The position numbers and the translations under genes were made by a program. The notes under the pieces were generated by a model. It was not told the origin of the DNA. It did no database searches and saw only the letters and a program-made list of their open reading frames with translations. This document shows positions 9,600 through 13,012 of a DNA stretch of 13,012 nucleotides, piece after piece. The first letter of the stretch is position 1, and each line of letters opens with the position of its first letter. The stretch lies in assembly GCA_014885115.2 (NCBI GenBank), contig WKLE02001325.1:1-13012 (forward strand), given 5' to 3'. The stretch comes from Asterionellopsis glacialis. Lineage: Eukaryota; Bacillariophyta; Plagiogrammaphyceae; Rhaphoneidales; Asterionellopsidaceae.

Positions 9600-11084
9600 A
9601 TGACGATATCAAAACAAAAATTCATAGTCACAGCAATTCTTTCATTTCTGTGTTTGAATGGCCATGATTTAGTTTCGGCTTTCACTGCTACACATCAATT
9701 GTCATCGGGAATATCTAGTACCACCCATGCTTTCTTTCATAATAGAAATCAGGATTATGCTATGTTTTCATCTTCCTTTACGCAACAACAAAAGGCGAAG
9801 ACCAAAACCAAGGCCCATGGTCGGTCAGATTCGCCACTTTGTTTGTTCATGAAGGCTCAGACACCTTTACCTTATCCTGTCCGTGTTGCAGTTATTGGTG
9901 GTGGTAATTTTGGGTTGGCTTTAGCAACTGTGTGTGGTCGTCAGGGTGTACCTACAACATTGCTTGTCCGATCAGAGGATGTTGTTGAGAGCATCAACAC
10001 CAACCATACACATCCACGATACAGTCCTGATTTGCCATTACCTCAAAGTATTCGTGCTACAACAGACCCAAAGACAGCTTTGTCGGATGCTACGTACATA
10101 ATCCACGCTGTGCCATGTCAATACACACGGTCAACCCTGAGTAATATCAAAGATGATATACCTGCTGGGACACCTATTTTGAGTGTATCCAAGGGGATTG
10201 AAAGTACTAGTTTAGGATTCATGAATGATATACTAGAAGATGTTTTGGGTGATGATAGGCCATATGCTTTTTTATCAGGTCCGTCATTCGCAAGAGAAAT
10301 TCGTGAGGGTGTAGCAACAGCTGTGGTAATAGCATCAGAAGATTTGGATCTGGCGCGTGATTTAGCTAATCTCTTATCGGATGATCGATTCCGTTGCTTT
10401 ACGTCACAAGATGTACCTGGCGTTGAAATTGGTGGTGCAGTGAAAAATGTCATTGCCATTGCAGCTGGGATGTGTGACGGGTTAGGCTTGGGGACGAACG
10501 CCAAAAGCACATTAGTAACACGTGGATGTGGCGAAATGAGAAGACTTGGATTGTTCTTTGGAGCTCATCCGAGTACTATTGCAGGTCTTTCTGGTACGTA
10601 TGGAAGCTTATTTTGTTCATTTTGCGTGCGGTTTGGTGTGTTTATTTTCTCGCCTAAAATCCGACGGTTATGTTGTAGAAATGAATGTACTTTTCACTTT
10701 CTGTATCTCGATGTGTCTAACTTAATTGTTTTCCTCTCTCGTCCAATTCAATGCATGATAGGTGCTGGTGATACATTTGGCACATGCTTCGGACCATTAT
10801 CACGGAACCGTCAGTTTGGTTTTGAATTAGGTCAGGGTAAATCTATGGAAGAAATCTTGGCATCTACAACAGAAGTCGCAGAAGGTGTTGCTACAGCTAT
10901 TGCACTGGTTAACCTTATAAAAGCCAGATTTAAGGGGTATCGTTTAGATCTGAAGTTTCCTATCCTTTTTGCAGTTGCCTCTATCTTGGAAGGTAAGACA
11001 ACACCCAAGGATGGGTTAGATGGTTTCATGAATATGCCAATGCAAATGGAAAATTTTGATGAGCGAACATTTGGTGGCAAGTAA
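9600..11084 (+). CDS. gpsA: Plastid-targeted glycerol-3-phosphate dehydrogenase [NAD(P)+]
   Basis: Exons 9600-10593 and 10762-11084 give 438 residues. The enzyme interconverts dihydroxyacetone phosphate and sn-glycerol-3-phosphate with NAD(P)H, supplying glycerolipid or glycerol synthesis. Residues 1-27 form a signal peptide ending VSA, followed by F28 and an S/T/K-rich transit peptide to about 90: the bipartite presequence of a complex plastid. The catalytic part (93-430) matches the usual length of bacterial GpsA. Visible motifs: VIGGGNFG (98-105, dinucleotide binding), SKGIE (197-201), SGPSFAREI (226-234), GAVKNVIAIAAG (279-290, with the likely catalytic Lys282) and, across the splice, LSGAGDTFGTC, then LSRNR (344-348). 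The start has a good AACATG context and leads directly into the signal peptide. Codons and motifs appear intact. AATAAA follows at 11122. Confidence 0.93.
   Translation: MTISKQKFIVTAILSFLCLNGHDLVSAFTATHQLSSGISSTTHAFFHNRNQDYAMFSSSFTQQQKAKTKTKAHGRSDSPLCLFMKAQTPLPYPVRVAVIGGGNFGLALATVCGRQGVPTTLLVRSEDVVESINTNHTHPRYSPDLPLPQSIRATTDPKTALSDATYIIHAVPCQYTRSTLSNIKDDIPAGTPILSVSKGIESTSLGFMNDILEDVLGDDRPYAFLSGPSFAREIREGVATAVVIASEDLDLARDLANLLSDDRFRCFTSQDVPGVEIGGAVKNVIAIAAGMCDGLGLGTNAKSTLVTRGCGEMRRLGLFFGAHPSTIAGLSGTYGSLFCSFCVRFGVFIFSPKIRRLCCRNECTFHFLYLDVSNLIVFLSRPIQCMIGAGDTFGTCFGPLSRNRQFGFELGQGKSMEEILASTTEVAEGVATAIALVNLIKARFKGYRLDLKFPILFAVASILEGKTTPKDGLDGFMNMPMQMENFDERTFGGK
10594..10761 (+). other. Intron of the dehydrogenase gene (168 nt, stopless, multiple of three)
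   Basis: Donor G|GTACGT, branch-like TCTAAC at 10716-10721, and acceptor GATAG|GTGCTGG. Phase-1 splicing rejoins LSG|AGDTFG, the family's conserved glycine-rich sequence. The intron equals 56 codons with no stop in frame, so a genomic ORF runs straight through and naive gene callers would give 494 residues. The intron translation is Cys/Phe-rich and unlike the family. Confidence 0.9.
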
Positions 11085-11636
11085 AAAACCGAACGTATAA
11101 ATTATTAAAAAAGAACAGCACAATAAAAGCAATACAGAAAGGATGTTTCCTGGGCTACATGTATTGTATCTGAAATGTTTGCTTAACTTCTTGTATTAAT
11201 TTGTAAGTTTAGTTTCAACAATAGAGTCAATATCTTGCTCTGTTTTTTGCTTCATTTAAAATTCAGCCTTGTTGCCTTCCAAATTACGACAAGGTAGCCG
11301 TATTCAGAAGTGGCGTACAGTAGCCTTTTGTCCGTTTTTCCTGGATGATTTTCATTTTACCTTCTGTTGGGAAATGGCAGGGCAAGATAAGATGCATTAA
11401 TCAGAGGTTATGAGCTGAAAGACTAGTTGAATGAAACCTATGAAAAGGAATCGAAGGTAAACAAAAGAAGGCATCCATAAGATTCAAAACGTTTGTGGAA
11501 GGTAAGCCATTTTTTTAATAAAAGATGTATGTTTAGCTGTGTAACTGTACGTTTCAGAGATACAATACAGTGCGATTATCTTCTTTGTGATAATACAAAA
11601 TAATCTCTGCTCATTCAGGTTACTTATGATAAATCT
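11085..11636 (+). other. Dehydrogenase 3' end and noncoding spacer
   Basis: A polyadenylation-type AATAAA is at 11122-11127, 38 bases after the stop. Beyond it I see no coding sequence. A 14-mer ACAAGGTAGCCGTA (11289-11302) equals a stretch near the 3' end of bacterial and plastid 16S rRNA, but the flanks do not match well. Confidence 0.5.
11122..11127 (+). terminator. AATAAA polyadenylation signal candidate
   Basis: A canonical hexamer 38 bases after the dehydrogenase stop codon, in an A-rich context. Diatoms do not depend strictly on this signal, so its use is unproven. Confidence 0.4.
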
Positions 11637-11639
11637 ATG

Positions 11640-12700
11640 AGAGTACGTAAATATTTTTGTTCTGCTTACTTACAACCTACTAAATCAGTCCTTTCAGCTA
11701 CAGCAATTTATGTAAAGCTCAACATTGCAACAGACATAGTTACCACATTATATCCAACTAGAATCCTTATTTGCAGCTCTATGAACTGGCCCTTGTATCC
11801 TGGGTATTTGTCAGTATCATCCTCAGGGATCCCTGCAGCCAAAGTTGTATCAACAAAGAGTGTGAAGCAAAAGAAATGAACAACTTTATGCATGAGGTTG
11901 CTCCAATTGCTATAATTATCCTTCTTAGTGTTGCACTCACAAGAGACAATAACAGAATGGAATCATTTCCCACTCAGTCTCCATCCATTTCCCCATCTGA
12001 TTCCCAATGGCTATTCCATCAGCATCACCTTCTTCTAATCCCACATCCAGTATCCAGGCATTCCTTGAAGATATCTCTCCTGAATCATTTCTACCTTTTG
12101 ATGATGATATTTTAGCCCAGTCTAGTTCTCTTATGTGGATCAAATGCAACCACGCAGATTTGTTCACCAGCAAATATTGGTGACATTGTTTTTTGCTACT
12201 CAAGGGGGAGAATGGATTGTAAAAAATAATTGGTTGACATAAACAGATTGATGTAGATGGTTCTATACTGCAACAAAGATGCCACCTGTGACTAGGATTG
12301 TATGTGAAGTGAATGAACTTAAGGGATTCATCCCTGTGTAACTTCATTTACTGAGCAACTTGAAGAATATTAAGCTTTCAGGCAATACCCTCTGCATAAA
12401 CATTCTAACTCAGCTTGGTTTGTTGGGAAGCCTCACCAGCTTGTGTCTGGACCAAAATATTCTTTTTGGTAGGATCCCAAAAACTCTGATACCACTGAAA
12501 ACATTAAAGAGACTTGATCTTGACTCAAATATTCTAGACGGTACATTTCAAACAGGCAGCATAGGTTTACTAAGCGAGTTCTTAGTACTTAAGCTACATG
12601 GTAACTGCCATTCAGGGTTCATTCCATCAGAACTTGGATTGCTATCAAATTTGTATGAACTTGATCATGTTACAAATAGCATAACAAACTGGGAAGATTG
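11640..12700 (+). pseudogene. Broken leucine-rich-repeat membrane protein
   Basis: The remnant keeps the order of a type II membrane LRR protein: a cytosolic end (SGIPAAKVVSTK, about 11823-11858), a membrane helix (VAPIAIIILLSVALT, about 11897-11941), a Pro/Ser-rich stalk (SFPTQSPSISPSD, then IPSASPSSNPTSS), a pre-LRR region (FFATQGGEW...NNWL, 12189-12236) and about five plant-type 24-residue LRRs (12342-12690, for example LKNIKLSGNTL, LTSLCLDQNILFGRIP, LKRLDLDSNILDGT). Breaks: frame changes near 11870, 12000 and 12155-12189, and in-frame stops at 12240-12242, 12249-12251 and 12339-12341. The LRR frame ends where a transposase remnant begins. The longest open piece (12360-12725) might be predicted as a gene but lacks the rest of the protein. 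Confidence 0.75.
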
Positions 12701-13012
12701 TTGTTTTGGGAGGGCAGATGGATAATGTCACCCCTCACCAAGATAGAAAGCTGAAAGTGGCCACTTTTTAAGTATCAGCCTCCCAATTCATCTTTGACAA
12801 ACATATCTGATGTGACAGTGTTTCTGGCAATGACAAAGAGGGTCACAGAAAATCAAGGATTCTTTAGTTGTGGGCATTATCTACAAGGGGAGGATCTTTG
12901 GGATGCAATTTTTGGACGGTTATGAGGCGTTTCCTGCAGAAATGTTGGCAAGGTCTTACATTCAGCATTCTCAAATGGTGAATGTTATTTTTCATTGCAA
13001 AGGTGGTGATGA
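12700..13012 (+). mobile_element. Decayed Tc1/mariner-type transposase, C-terminal part, cut by window end
   Basis: Three frames carry consecutive pieces of an IS630/Tc1/mariner DDE transposase. Frame one has QMDNVTPH (12715-12738), the block around the second catalytic aspartate. After a stop at 12769-12771, the next frame has QPPNSSLTNISDVTVF (12776-12823), matching the QPPNSPDxNxxD block that holds the third catalytic acid. After a stop at 12923-12925, the last frame has FPAEMLARSYIQHSQMVN and CKGGDE, like the family's conserved C-terminus. The two aspartates are 88 bases apart, not a whole number of codons and less than the usual spacing of about 34 residues, so bases have been lost. The N-terminal half is absent and LRR sequence lies there instead. 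No terminal inverted repeat was found. Confidence 0.65.

Noticed and set aside
9600..11084. 494-residue dehydrogenase without an intron
   Set aside because: The extra 56 residues break a conserved active-site region and are bounded by good GT-AG sites with a branch-like TCTAAC. The spliced form fits the family.
1..13012. tRNA genes or a CRISPR array
   Set aside because: I saw no cloverleaf with a GTTCRA-type T-arm and no regularly spaced repeats. By-eye screening could miss a divergent tRNA.

Overview
The window looks like nuclear DNA of a diatom or a closely related stramenopile alga with a red-derived plastid. Three things point there. A glycerol-3-phosphate dehydrogenase begins with a signal peptide followed by an ASAF-like cleavage motif (VSA|FTAT), as in proteins sent to a complex plastid. 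Both intact genes have short GT-AG introns. The right flank holds a broken type II membrane LRR protein of a kind common in diatoms. No species can be named from this alone.

Layout: positions 1-5100 are AT-rich and hold no gene I would call intact. They contain a frameshifted minus-strand coding remnant (about 450-1618) and a diverged pair of repeats (2105-2890 and 4064-4470). A 5'-truncated non-LTR retrotransposon copy lies at 5118-5767. It is bounded by a perfect 13-bp target-site duplication (5105-5117 and 5768-5780) and has a (TAA)n tail.

The two intact genes are on the plus strand. The first (6531-8710, one intron) encodes a bestrophin-family anion channel with a long low-complexity insertion. 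The second (9600-11084, one intron) encodes a plastid-targeted NAD(P)-dependent glycerol-3-phosphate dehydrogenase. Its 168-nt intron is a multiple of three and has no in-frame stop. The upstream regions carry conspicuous sites: three GGTAC/GTACC palindromes before the bestrophin gene, and a perfect TGACGTCA element before the dehydrogenase.

From about 11640 to the right edge is a decayed LRR gene that abuts a broken Tc1/mariner-type transposase running off the window.

Together this is a small gene island between transposon-rich stretches. Nothing indicates that the two intact genes share a pathway, although an anion (possibly bicarbonate) channel and plastid glycerolipid precursor synthesis both suit a photosynthetic alga. 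I found no convincing new multi-gene system. The most informative points are the dated-looking retroelement insertion, the stopless intron, the bestrophin insertion and the unassigned minus-strand remnant.
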